Below the pieces are notes generated by a model. That model made no database searches, was not told the origin of the DNA, and saw only the letters and a program-made list of their open reading frames with translations. Shown here in pieces: positions 24,588 through 32,574 of a DNA stretch of 64,000 nucleotides; the stretch's first letter is position 1, and each line of letters begins with the position of its first letter. Where the stretch lies: NCBI GenBank assembly GCA_023460085.1, contig JAEWRI010000001.1, positions 62,001 through 126,000 of the forward strand, in the 5' to 3' direction. The position numbers and the translations under genes were made by a program. This DNA comes from Bacillota bacterium (lineage in GTDB: Bacteria > Bacillota > Clostridia > Christensenellales > SZUA-584).

Positions 24588-26279
24588 ATGACCAACAGCT
24601 ATGTCACTATAGACAGCATACCCGTCGAGATGAACGGGGAAAAGAACCTGCTGGAGCTGATTCGCAAGGCGGGCATCAAGCTGCCCACCTTCTGCTACCA
24701 TTCCGAGCTGTCCATATACGGCGCCTGCCGCATGTGCATGGTGGAGAACGAGTGGGGCGGCCTTGACGCCGCGTGCTCCACGCCGCCCAAGGCCGGCATG
24801 CAGATACGCACCAACACCGAACGGCTGCGTAAATACCGCAAGACCATACTGGAGCTGCTGCTCGCCAACCACTGCCGCGATTGTACAGTGTGCGGCAACA
24901 ACGGTAACTGTAAGCTGCAGGAACTCGCGATGCGTTTCAACATCACAGGCGTGCGCTTTCCCAATACGGCGGCGCAGCCTAAAATCGATGATTCCTCCGT
25001 GTGCATCACGCGCGACGCGAACAAGTGCATACTCTGCGGCGACTGCGTGCGCATGTGCAACGAGGTGCAGAGGGTGGGCGCCATCGACTTTGCCCATCGC
25101 GGCTCCAAAATGACCATCAGCGCGGCGTTCGAGCGGCCCATTGCGGACTCACCTTGCGTGGGCTGCGGTCAGTGCGCCGCGGTCTGCCCCACCGGCGCTA
25201 TCGTTATTAAAAATGATACAGACAAGGTGTGGCAGGCGCTTTCCGACAGCGAGGCTAAGGTGACGGTACAGATTGCCCCGGCGGTGCGCGTCGCCGTCAG
25301 CCGAGAGCTGGGCGACGGCAGCGACAATGCGATGGGAAAAATCGTCGCGGCGCTGCGCCGCATGGGCTTTGACGAAATCTACGACACCGCGACCGGGGCG
25401 GATTTGTGCGTGCTGGAGGAATCGGGCGAGCTGCTTCGCCGTTTGGAGGAAGATACCGACGGCATGCCGCTCTTTACCTCCTGCTGCCCAGCGTGGATAC
25501 AGTTCTGTGAGAAGAATTACCCCGAACTGCTGCCGCACGTATCCACCTGCCGTTCGCCCATGGAGATGTTCGCGGGCGTCATCAAAGCGCAGAACGCCAC
25601 CTCCTCACGCCGAAACGTGCATGTGGCTATCATGCCCTGCTCCGCCAAAAAGTTTGAGGCAGCACGCGACGAGTTCAAGCAGGATGGAGCGCCCATTGTG
25701 GACTATGTGATTACCACGCAGGAACTCATCCGTATGATTAAGGAGGCAGGTATTGTGTTCGCGGAGTTGGAGCCTGAAGCCGTGGACATGCCGCTCAGCA
25801 CCGTGACAGGCGCGGGCGTCATCTTCGGCGTCACCGGCGGCGTCACCGAGGCGGTGCTGCGGCGCGTTTCCTACGACAAAACCTCCACCTCTTTGCAGGC
25901 GCTGGCCTTTACCGGTTTGCGCGGCATGGAGGGCGTAAAGACCGCGAACATCTCCGCGGGCGAACGGGAGCTGAGAATTGCTGTGGTCAGCGGCCTTGGC
26001 AACGCGGCGGCGCTCATCGAACGCATCAAGGCGGGCGAGCATTACGACTTTGTAGAGGTGATGGCATGTCCGGGCGGCTGCGTCAGCGGCGCAGGTCAGC
26101 CGTTCGCGGCACAGCAGGAAAAGGACAGCCGTGGCAAACGGCTCTACAGCACCGACAAGCTCTCCAGTATCAAGCGCAGCGAGGAAAGCCCGCTGGTGAT
26201 GGCGCTATATGAGGGACTGCTGAAAGGCCGCGTGCATGAGCTGCTGCACGTCCATTACGCATCGGAGGGAAAGAAATGA
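24588..26279 (+). CDS. hydA: Bifurcating [FeFe] hydrogenase catalytic subunit HydA
   Basis: 563 residues. In order: an N-terminal [2Fe-2S] domain (CYHSELSIYGACRMC), a His-ligated [4Fe-4S] site (HCRDCTVCGNNGNC) and two [4Fe-4S] ferredoxin motifs (CILCGDCVRMC and CVGCGQCAAVCP). The H-cluster domain has TSCCPAW, MPCSAKK and ACPGGCVSGAGQP. All ligands and the proton-transfer Cys are present. It lacks the extra C-terminal [2Fe-2S] domain seen in some HydA; the free ferredoxin encoded next may supply it. The ATG at 24588 follows GAGGAG. Confidence 0.96.
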   Translation: MTNSYVTIDSIPVEMNGEKNLLELIRKAGIKLPTFCYHSELSIYGACRMCMVENEWGGLDAACSTPPKAGMQIRTNTERLRKYRKTILELLLANHCRDCTVCGNNGNCKLQELAMRFNITGVRFPNTAAQPKIDDSSVCITRDANKCILCGDCVRMCNEVQRVGAIDFAHRGSKMTISAAFERPIADSPCVGCGQCAAVCPTGAIVIKNDTDKVWQALSDSEAKVTVQIAPAVRVAVSRELGDGSDNAMGKIVAALRRMGFDEIYDTATGADLCVLEESGELLRRLEEDTDGMPLFTSCCPAWIQFCEKNYPELLPHVSTCRSPMEMFAGVIKAQNATSSRRNVHVAIMPCSAKKFEAARDEFKQDGAPIVDYVITTQELIRMIKEAGIVFAELEPEAVDMPLSTVTGAGVIFGVTGGVTEAVLRRVSYDKTSTSLQALAFTGLRGMEGVKTANISAGERELRIAVVSGLGNAAALIERIKAGEHYDFVEVMACPGGCVSGAGQPFAAQQEKDSRGKRLYSTDKLSSIKRSEESPLVMALYEGLLKGRVHELLHVHYASEGKK

Positions 26280-26527
26280 TTGAACTCAGCGTTTGCATCG
26301 GAAGCTCGTGCCATCTAAAAGGCTCGTATAATGTCATTCAGGCATTTCTGCAGCTGATTGAGGAGTACAGCTTACACGATAAAATCGATTTCAAAAGCAC
26401 CTTCTGTATGAAACAGTGCCAGTACGCGGGCGTAGGCCTTGTGCTCAACGGCGAGGCGCACCGCATCCCGCCCGAGACAGCACGGGAATTCTTCAGGACG
26501 ACAGTATTGCCGCTGGCGGAGCAATAA
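26276..26527 (+). CDS. Thioredoxin-like [2Fe-2S] ferredoxin, second copy
   Basis: 83 residues, a close relative of the protein at 19095: CIGSSC near the N-terminus and FCMKQC near residue 45. It overlaps hydA by 4 bp (ATGA), so synthesis is coupled one-to-one. It probably takes the place of a domain fused to HydA in other organisms. The operon ends at the terminator 17 bp downstream. Confidence 0.88.
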   Translation: MIELSVCIGSSCHLKGSYNVIQAFLQLIEEYSLHDKIDFKSTFCMKQCQYAGVGLVLNGEAHRIPPETAREFFRTTVLPLAEQ

Positions 26528-26543
26528 CCCTGCCAGCCCTGTG

Positions 26544-26568
26544 AAAAAGCCCCGACCGGGGCTTTTTT
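26544..26568. terminator. Bidirectional terminator ending the hydrogenase operon
   Basis: AAAAAGCCCC (26544-26553), loop GACC, GGGGCTTTTTT: a perfect stem with A and T tracts, so it can end both the hyd operon and the convergent YIEGIA genes. Confidence 0.92.
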
Positions 26569-26588
26569 CATACCGAAACGCGGACTGC

Positions 26589-26780
26589 TCACGTATCGGC
26601 GACGATGACATAATCGCCGTTTTTCAGCTGTATCACGTTGGCCCGCAGCCCTTTGGCGATATCCGCAACGGTCTGCTTGCGTTCCGTTTCATCCGTCATA
26701 AACAGACACAGCGGGTTCCCGGTGATGACGCGCTCCCGGTTGTCTGTAATGTACGCGATGATTTCCGGTTTGTCTCTCAT
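26589..26780 (-). CDS. Small capping-complex-like subunit for YIEGIA protein
   Basis: 63 residues with a beta-rich pattern (PEIIAYITDNRERVITGNPLCLFM...LKNGDYVIVADT). I recognise it as the small partner usually encoded beside YIEGIA-family proteins in spore formers. It starts 4 bp after the YIEGIA stop and ends against the bidirectional terminator. The biochemical role is not known. Confidence 0.65.
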   Translation of the reverse strand: MRDKPEIIAYITDNRERVITGNPLCLFMTDETERKQTVADIAKGLRANVIQLKNGDYVIVADT

Positions 26781-26784
26781 GGTA

Positions 26785-27687
26785 TTATTCCGCCTTTGGC
26801 GTCATGATCCGATGGATTTTGCGGCTGCTCTCCAGTATGGGCGTATTTTCGACGCTCTTCACAAAAACGTCCATGTTCCGGATGATGGGGACGAAAGCGA
26901 TGACCACCTTTCCCTGAGAGAAATTCCGCCGCGTGAACTTGTAGCGCTTCACCCCCAGCGCGCGCACCGCCTCGAACAGCATGGCCTGACGCTGCCCATA
27001 GTTCTCCAGTGTGATGCGGAAGCCGGGCTTTTTGGGCGCTATCACCACCGCCAGCGCCTCCGCCTGCACAACCTCGCGGCTGCGGTCGGTGCCCAGCATG
27101 TTGGTGACGTACATGCCGTCCACGTAGAGTTCGGAGCCGTCCACGCGGATTTCCCCCGGCGTCACCGTGCAGAGGTCCCCCACCGTCCTGCCCTTTGTGA
27201 ACCACTTCATCAGGTACACGCTAAGCAAACCCGCCGCGAGGCCGAGCACGGCGCTGAGCGCCATGTTCTTCGTCCCGACGATGGTCATCACCAGCACGGT
27301 GACCAGCGCGGTGATCAGCGATATATAATTGCGCGATTCGTAGGTTTTGGCAATGCCGTCGATGTATGCGTCCCCGCGCCGCACATACTCCGTGTGTTCC
27401 AGCTTTCCCAGACTTTCCTGTTCCAGTTTGCGGATGTCGCGGAAATGCGAAACCGCGAGCGCCAGAAACGTGATCGCGGCAAAGTCCTTTTCGAGTATAG
27501 CGGGGATCGCCACCGCGCCCAGCGCCGCCGCGATGAAGCCGGTAAAGAGATTGATAAACTTTCCGGTGGGATAAGTCGGATTCTGCCGGTAGTCTACGAC
27601 CATCGTAATCACCCGCGCGGCAGTGCCCGTGACGATGCCGGCGACGATCATGACGATATATTCGGTGCTCAGTATATTCTTATCCAA
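26785..27687 (-). CDS. YIEGIA-family membrane protein (sporulation-associated)
   Basis: 300 residues. TM segments lie near 11-30, 47-65 and 70-80, plus a pair around 125-160, and a soluble C-terminal half follows. The family signature appears as AYIDGIAKTYESRNYISL near residue 107. The start is TTG at 27685-27687 with GAGAGG upstream. It is found in endospore-forming Firmicutes, hence the sporulation link; its function is not established. Confidence 0.75.
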   Translation of the reverse strand: MDKNILSTEYIVMIVAGIVTGTAARVITMVVDYRQNPTYPTGKFINLFTGFIAAALGAVAIPAILEKDFAAITFLALAVSHFRDIRKLEQESLGKLEHTEYVRRGDAYIDGIAKTYESRNYISLITALVTVLVMTIVGTKNMALSAVLGLAAGLLSVYLMKWFTKGRTVGDLCTVTPGEIRVDGSELYVDGMYVTNMLGTDRSREVVQAEALAVVIAPKKPGFRITLENYGQRQAMLFEAVRALGVKRYKFTRRNFSQGKVVIAFVPIIRNMDVFVKSVENTPILESSRKIHRIMTPKAE

Positions 27688-27874
27688 TTCCAGAACCTCT
27701 CCCGGATATGGTTTTATCGGCGCTTCCCGGTCATATCGCTATTCTTTGCGCTATCTCTTCGAATATTCCCCTGTTCGAACGACGGAAAAACATGCCGTGA
27801 ACATATTAGCAAACGGGTTAACCTGCCGCCGATATTGGAGATAATACAAAAGATAACGCTGAAACGGAGACTGC

Positions 27875-30193
27875 ATGATACGCAAGGACGCATTGCTCAA
27901 GGTCGGTGGAAAAGCGGAGTACAACGATGATCAGCCTTACGGCGCCTGCCTTCAGGCGAGGCTGCTGACGAGCGCCTGCGCGCACGCGCGGATACGCGCC
28001 ATCGATACGTCGGGCGCAATGGGCGTGCCGGGCGTGCGGGCCGTGGTGACAGGGCTGGACAGCGCCGTGCTGACAGGCAGCATACTGCAGGACATGCCCA
28101 TACTCGCACAGGGCAAGACGCGGTACTTCGGCGAACCGGTCGCCATCGTCGTGGCGGGCGAGGAATGGCAGGCGGCACAGGCCGCGCAGAAAATCCGCGT
28201 AGACTACGAGCCGCTGCCCGTCGTCAACTGCGTGGAGGATGCGCTGAAGCCGCAGCCCGCGCTCATCCACCCGGAGCTGATGCGCTACGTGCATACCGCA
28301 CCGGAGGTATATCCCGAGGAGAACACCAACATCGCCAGCCGCACGCGGATACGGAAGGGCGACATGGCGCTGGGCTGGGCGCGCAGCGATGTCATCGTGG
28401 AGGCGGAGTACCGCATACCGCAGGCAAACCACGCCTTCATCGAAACCCGGAACGCGCGCGCGAAGATACTGCCCGGCGGGCAGGTGCTCATCCGCACCGC
28501 GAGCCAGGCCCCCCACGCCAGCCGCGAGCTTATTGCCTTATATTTCAGGCTGTCCGAAACGGACATCATCATCGAAACGCCGTTTGTGGGCGGCGGTTAC
28601 GGCGGAAAGGTCAATCCGCATCCGGAGCTGATGGCCTACCTCGCCTCTCTCGCGGTGGGCGGGCAGGAAGTAAGGCTCTCCCTGACGCGCGAAGAAAGCT
28701 TTTATTCCAGCGCCTGCAAGCTGGGCGCAAAGGCGGTTATGAAGCTGGGCGCGGACAAAAATGGCAGGCTTCAGGCGCTTCAGGCGGACTATTTCGCGGA
28801 CTGCGGCGCATACGCGGATACCGGCCCGACGATGACCAAGGCCATCGCCGTAAGCTGCGACGGCGCGTACGACATCCCCAACATACAATGTGACGCACTC
28901 TGCGTTTATACGAACCATGTTTACGCCACGTCCTTTCGGGGCTTTGGGCACTGTGTCTCCTCGTTCGCGATAGAGCGCTCCATGGAGAAGCTGGCGCAGA
29001 AGCTGAATATGGACGGGGCGCAGCTGCGGCTGCTCAACGCGGCGCGGGAAGGCAGCCGGACGTCCACCCAGGTGCGGCTGACGAAAAGCAATTCGGGCGA
29101 CATTGTGGCCTGCATCCGCCGCCTGAAGGAAATCATGGAGTGGGACAGCGGGCTCCGCACGGAGGTAAGCCCCCACATCATCCGCGCCAAGGGCATGGCG
29201 TGCTTTTCCAAGACCTCCACCTCGCCCACCGACGCTTCCTCCTCCGCCATCGTCACGTTCTGTGCGGATGGCAGCGTGAACCTCAATTGCAGCGTCATCG
29301 AGTGCGGGCCGGGCATGACGACGTCGCTGCCGCTGCTGCTGGCACAGCGGCTGAACATGAACCCCGACAAGGTGTCCATGAACCTCGACGTCAATACACA
29401 CTCGAATCCCGTTCACTGGAAAACGGTGGCCAGCATGTCCACCTACATGGCGGGCAACGCGATACTGGCCGCCGCGGACGACGCGCTGCGCCAGCTGAAG
29501 GCCAACGCGGCGCTCGCGCTGAAGTGCAGCCCGGAGGATGTGGAAATCGCGCAGGAAAAGGCCAGCCTGAAGGAGGACCCCGAAATATACCTGAACCTCA
29601 AGGACATCGTTACCGGCATTCAGGACGCAAACGGCAACGCCTCCGGGGGGCCGGTCATCGGCCGGGGCAGCTTCGTGATGCGACATCTGTCCCCGCTGGA
29701 CAGGGAAACCGGGCAGGGACAGCCGGGGCCGTACTGGACGGTGGGCGCACAGGCGGTGGAGATTGAATACGACGAAACGGAGCATACCTTCCGCCTCGTC
29801 AGGGCCGCGACGGTGCTGGACGCGGGCCACGTGGTGTTTCCGGAGGGAGCCGCCGGGCAGGTGCTGGGCGCGATGAACACCGGCCTCAGCGTCGCCACGC
29901 GGGAAGCGTATCAGTACTCGGCGGACGGCGAACTCAAAAATACCAGCTTCCGCACCTACAAGCTCATGCATTACGCCGAAAATCCGGAATACATCGCGGA
30001 GTTTATCGAGACGCCGAACCTCAGCGGCCCGATGGGCGCGCGCGGCCTCGGAGAACACGGCGTGCTGGGCATGGCACCTGCGCTGGCCAACGCGCTGGGA
30101 AGGGCGGCAAGCGTGGAACTGGACGCCATCCCCATCACCAATGAAAGCCTCTGGGTCGCCGTCACCCGGTACGGGCAGGGAGGCGCGACATGA
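27875..30193 (+). CDS. xdhA: Xanthine dehydrogenase-family molybdenum hydroxylase, large molybdopterin subunit
   Basis: 772 residues, the two-domain Mo-cofactor subunit. Motifs include RYFGEPVAIVVA, FVGGGYGGK, FRGFGH, and GARGLGEHG with the catalytic Glu near the C-terminus. The family hydroxylates purines, nicotinate or other N-heterocycles using water as oxygen donor. The substrate-pocket residues do not let me name the substrate. It overlaps the FAD subunit gene by 4 bp. No cofactor-insertion (XdhC/CoxF-type) or selenium genes are nearby. Confidence 0.92.
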   Translation: MIRKDALLKVGGKAEYNDDQPYGACLQARLLTSACAHARIRAIDTSGAMGVPGVRAVVTGLDSAVLTGSILQDMPILAQGKTRYFGEPVAIVVAGEEWQAAQAAQKIRVDYEPLPVVNCVEDALKPQPALIHPELMRYVHTAPEVYPEENTNIASRTRIRKGDMALGWARSDVIVEAEYRIPQANHAFIETRNARAKILPGGQVLIRTASQAPHASRELIALYFRLSETDIIIETPFVGGGYGGKVNPHPELMAYLASLAVGGQEVRLSLTREESFYSSACKLGAKAVMKLGADKNGRLQALQADYFADCGAYADTGPTMTKAIAVSCDGAYDIPNIQCDALCVYTNHVYATSFRGFGHCVSSFAIERSMEKLAQKLNMDGAQLRLLNAAREGSRTSTQVRLTKSNSGDIVACIRRLKEIMEWDSGLRTEVSPHIIRAKGMACFSKTSTSPTDASSSAIVTFCADGSVNLNCSVIECGPGMTTSLPLLLAQRLNMNPDKVSMNLDVNTHSNPVHWKTVASMSTYMAGNAILAAADDALRQLKANAALALKCSPEDVEIAQEKASLKEDPEIYLNLKDIVTGIQDANGNASGGPVIGRGSFVMRHLSPLDRETGQGQPGPYWTVGAQAVEIEYDETEHTFRLVRAATVLDAGHVVFPEGAAGQVLGAMNTGLSVATREAYQYSADGELKNTSFRTYKLMHYAENPEYIAEFIETPNLSGPMGARGLGEHGVLGMAPALANALGRAASVELDAIPITNESLWVAVTRYGQGGAT

Positions 30194-31017
30194 TTCCCCG
30201 CGGCTTCGATTATTACCTGCCGGACAGCTGGCGGGAGGCCGTGGATATTTTCGCATCCGTACAGCGGGAAGGCAAGACGCCGCTGTATTACGGCGGCGGT
30301 ACGGAAATACTCAGCATGGCGCGTGTCGGCAGCGTCAGCCCGGATGCCGTAATCGACATCAAACGCATTCCTGAATGCCTCAGCATGGACGGGGACGGCG
30401 CGCGGCTGCGCTTCGGGGCGGCGCTGACGCTGAATGAAATCCGCGACAGCCGCCTTTTTCCGCTGCTGAGCCTTGCCGCGGGGCGCATCGCCGACCACAC
30501 CATACAGTGTAAGCTGACGCTGGGCGGCAACCTCGCCGGGACGATACTCTATCACGAGACGCTGCTGCCGCTGCTGCTGGCGGACGCGACGCTCGAGACG
30601 GCCTGCGCGCAGGGCATCCGCCAGACTCCGGTTGCACAGGCGCTGGGTATGGACAGAAAGCTGCCGTCCGGGGAGCTGATACTGGGCGTCATACTGGACA
30701 GCCGCTACGCCGCCTGCCCGTACGCGCACATCAAAAAACCCAAAATCGAAAAGATAGGCTATCCGCTCGTCTCCGTCGCCGCGATAAACGTGGACGGCAT
30801 GCTGCGGCTCGCCGCCAGCGCGCTCTGCGCCTTTCCGTTCCGGTTCCGGGATTTTCCGCTGGCGGGCGCGGACGCGGCGGACTTTTCGCGCCAGCTGCGC
30901 GGAGAGCTGCCCGCGCCGGTGCTGGACAATCTCGACGGATCCCCGGCCTACCGGCAGTTTATTTTCGAACAGACGGCGGAGAAAATCGTACGGGAATTTC
31001 AGGGAAGGCAGGGATGA
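30190..31017 (+). CDS. xdhB: Molybdenum hydroxylase FAD-binding subunit
   Basis: 275 residues with the PCMH-type FAD domain (YYGGGTEIL near residue 36) and the second FAD contact LTLGGNLAGTI near residue 112. It passes electrons from the Fe-S subunit to NAD+ or another acceptor. It is encoded between the Mo and Fe-S subunits with a 4-bp overlap upstream. Its typical C-terminal CO dehydrogenase flavoprotein domain is present. Confidence 0.92.
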   Translation: MIPRGFDYYLPDSWREAVDIFASVQREGKTPLYYGGGTEILSMARVGSVSPDAVIDIKRIPECLSMDGDGARLRFGAALTLNEIRDSRLFPLLSLAAGRIADHTIQCKLTLGGNLAGTILYHETLLPLLLADATLETACAQGIRQTPVAQALGMDRKLPSGELILGVILDSRYAACPYAHIKKPKIEKIGYPLVSVAAINVDGMLRLAASALCAFPFRFRDFPLAGADAADFSRQLRGELPAPVLDNLDGSPAYRQFIFEQTAEKIVREFQGRQG

Positions 31018-31021
31018 ATAT

Positions 31022-31501
31022 ATGCTGAAGCTATCGGGAAAAACCGTCATTTCGCTGGATATCAACGGCTGCATCTGTGACGCCGCCATCCGGCCTTCGG
31101 ATACGCTGGCAACCGTTTTGCGCCATCAGCTGGGCCTGATGGGCACGAAAATCGGCTGCGAGAACGGCGACTGCGGAGCGTGTACGGTGCTGGTGGACGG
31201 CTGGCCCATCAAATCGTGCCTGATGCTGGCCGCCGAAGCCATCGGGCACGCGGTAATCACAATAGAAGGGCTTCACGGCACGCCGATACAGGAGGCGTTC
31301 GTCCGGTTCAACGCGTTTCAGTGCGGCTTCTGTACGCCCGGCTTCATCGTCACATGCCATTCCCTGCTGAGCCACCACCCCAACCCGGACGATTACACCA
31401 TCGAGTCGTGGCTGCAGTCCAACCTGTGCCGCTGCACGAGCTATCAGGAAATCCGCCTCGCGGTGCGCGGTGCCATAGACTTCATGAACGCGCAGCCATA
31501 A
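31022..31501 (+). CDS. xdhC: Molybdenum hydroxylase [2Fe-2S] subunit
   Basis: 159 residues. The plant-type [2Fe-2S] domain has GCENGDCGACTVLVDG and a fourth Cys in KSC. The helical [2Fe-2S] domain has QCGFCTPGF and LCRCTSY. It completes the three-subunit hydroxylase. The gene order Mo-FAD-FeS is normal for clostridial XdhABC. Confidence 0.94.
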   Translation: MLKLSGKTVISLDINGCICDAAIRPSDTLATVLRHQLGLMGTKIGCENGDCGACTVLVDGWPIKSCLMLAAEAIGHAVITIEGLHGTPIQEAFVRFNAFQCGFCTPGFIVTCHSLLSHHPNPDDYTIESWLQSNLCRCTSYQEIRLAVRGAIDFMNAQP

Positions 31502-31524
31502 CGCCTTTCCCGTTTTTTGCGCCG

Positions 31525-31557
31525 GATAAAACAAAGCCGCCGGATTACTCCGACGGC
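31525..31557 (-). terminator. Terminator of the XRE/DUF2975 operon
   Basis: On the minus strand a hairpin (two 4-bp arms each side, one mismatch, 4-nt loop; 31536-31557) is followed by TTTGTTTTATCC. It lies just beyond the 32-codon acidic gene. Confidence 0.6.
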
Positions 31558-31614
31558 ATGAATTCCCAAATCATTCGCGCTGCCCGCCCTGCGGGCTTTC
31601 CAACGCTGCGCGTG

Positions 31615-31713
31615 TCATTCCTCTTCTTCCTGCTCCTCGTCCTCCTCCGGATCCGCTTGCTCCTTGGGGCTGTTCGCAAGAAAATACTCGTAGAGATAGC
31701 CCGTATCAGTCAT
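31615..31713 (-). CDS. 32-residue acidic microprotein
   Basis: ATG at 31711-31713 and TGA at 31615-31617. The product begins MTDTGYLYEYFLANSPKEQ and ends in an almost pure Glu/Asp tail (DPEEDEEQEEEE). GGAGG precedes the start. The start lies within the last codons of the XRE regulator gene (8-bp overlap), so translation is coupled. No family is recognised; it could modulate the regulator or its membrane partner. The terminator immediately after it supports a real cistron. Confidence 0.6.
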   Translation of the reverse strand: MTDTGYLYEYFLANSPKEQADPEEDEEQEEEE

Positions 31714-31921
31714 TTTGCTCCTCCCTGAACTCCAAAATATCGCCTGGCTGGCAATGAAGCTCTTCGCATATCGCGTTCAGCGTGGAAAAGCGAATCGCTT
31801 TTGCCTTACCGGTCTTTAGTATGGACAGATTGGCTTTGGTGATGCCAACGCGCTCGGAAAGATCGTTCAGCGAAATCTTGCGCTTCGCCATCATCACGTC
31901 CAGATTCACAATGATCGCCAC
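31706..31921 (-). CDS. Small XRE-family (Cro/CI) DNA-binding protein
   Basis: 71 residues, a single helix-turn-helix domain (ISLNDLSERVGITKANLSILKTGKAKAIRFSTLNAICEEL) with almost no extension. The GTG start at 31919-31921 has GGAGGTG just upstream. It lies 16 bp downstream of a DUF2975 membrane protein gene; this pair is a common Firmicutes unit, thought to regulate itself. Confidence 0.9.
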   Translation of the reverse strand: MAIIVNLDVMMAKRKISLNDLSERVGITKANLSILKTGKAKAIRFSTLNAICEELHCQPGDILEFREEQND

Positions 31922-31937
31922 CCTGGCACCTCCGTTT

Positions 31938-32396
31938 CTATATGGTCAGATCGTTCTCGTCCTTGATGCGCACGGCTTTGTCGAACACCATCGCGAGCGT
32001 CTGGCAGAAAAAGCTGGACAGCAGCGCGAGTATGGCGATGATGGGCGTCATGATGGAGAAATCCACAAACGTCTTGACGAGCAGCAGCAGCGCCGCCGCC
32101 GCGCACACATACGAGATATGCTTAAAGGTTCTCACGTTCTCGAAAACAAAGGGCCCGCTTTTAATAACGGTGCTCAGCAGACGCCGCAGCAGCAGCAGTA
32201 TGATCCAGCAGCACACGCCGCAAAGCTCGATAAACCCGAACGTCACCCAGGGATTGGGCTGAAAATCACTGACGAGATACGCCTGCACCGCGTGGAACTG
32301 AAAAATGAAAGGCAGCGCGATCATAAACATCGGACCCAGAACCATAACGACTTCCAGCATCCGTTTGAGTATCAGCGGTATATTCCACTTGCTCAT
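31938..32396 (-). CDS. DUF2975 integral membrane protein
   Basis: 152 residues with four TM helices (about 13-35, 47-70, 92-110, 116-135). Conserved features of the family include LVSDFQPNPW and SGPFVFENVRTFKHISY. The ATG at 32396 is preferred to two upstream ATGs because GGAGG lies eight bases before it. It is transcribed with the XRE regulator. The function is unknown; such pairs behave like membrane-tethered regulatory modules. Confidence 0.82.
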   Translation of the reverse strand: MSKWNIPLILKRMLEVVMVLGPMFMIALPFIFQFHAVQAYLVSDFQPNPWVTFGFIELCGVCCWIILLLLRRLLSTVIKSGPFVFENVRTFKHISYVCAAAALLLLVKTFVDFSIMTPIIAILALLSSFFCQTLAMVFDKAVRIKDENDLTI

Positions 32397-32507
32397 ACAC
32401 ACAGCCTCCATTTCGGGCTGAGAATAGCACAACAGCCCCGCAAAGTCAATCATTTATGATCGGTTTTCAATAACTATTTACCGTTTCATCATCCGGCGTA
32501 CCGCTGC

Positions 32508-32541
32508 TGTCCGGAAATCGGACAAGCCCGCGTGGTATAAT
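32508..32541 (+). promoter_or_regulatory. rmuC promoter with overlapping inverted repeat
   Basis: An extended -10 (TGGTATAAT, 32533-32541). Directly upstream, where the -35 should be, is TGTCCG-gaaat-CGGACA (32508-32524), a perfect 6-bp inverted repeat and likely a regulator site. It is not the usual Gram-positive LexA box. Confidence 0.55.
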
Positions 32542-32574
32542 GTATGAATCATTGATTTATATGGGGGTATTGGG

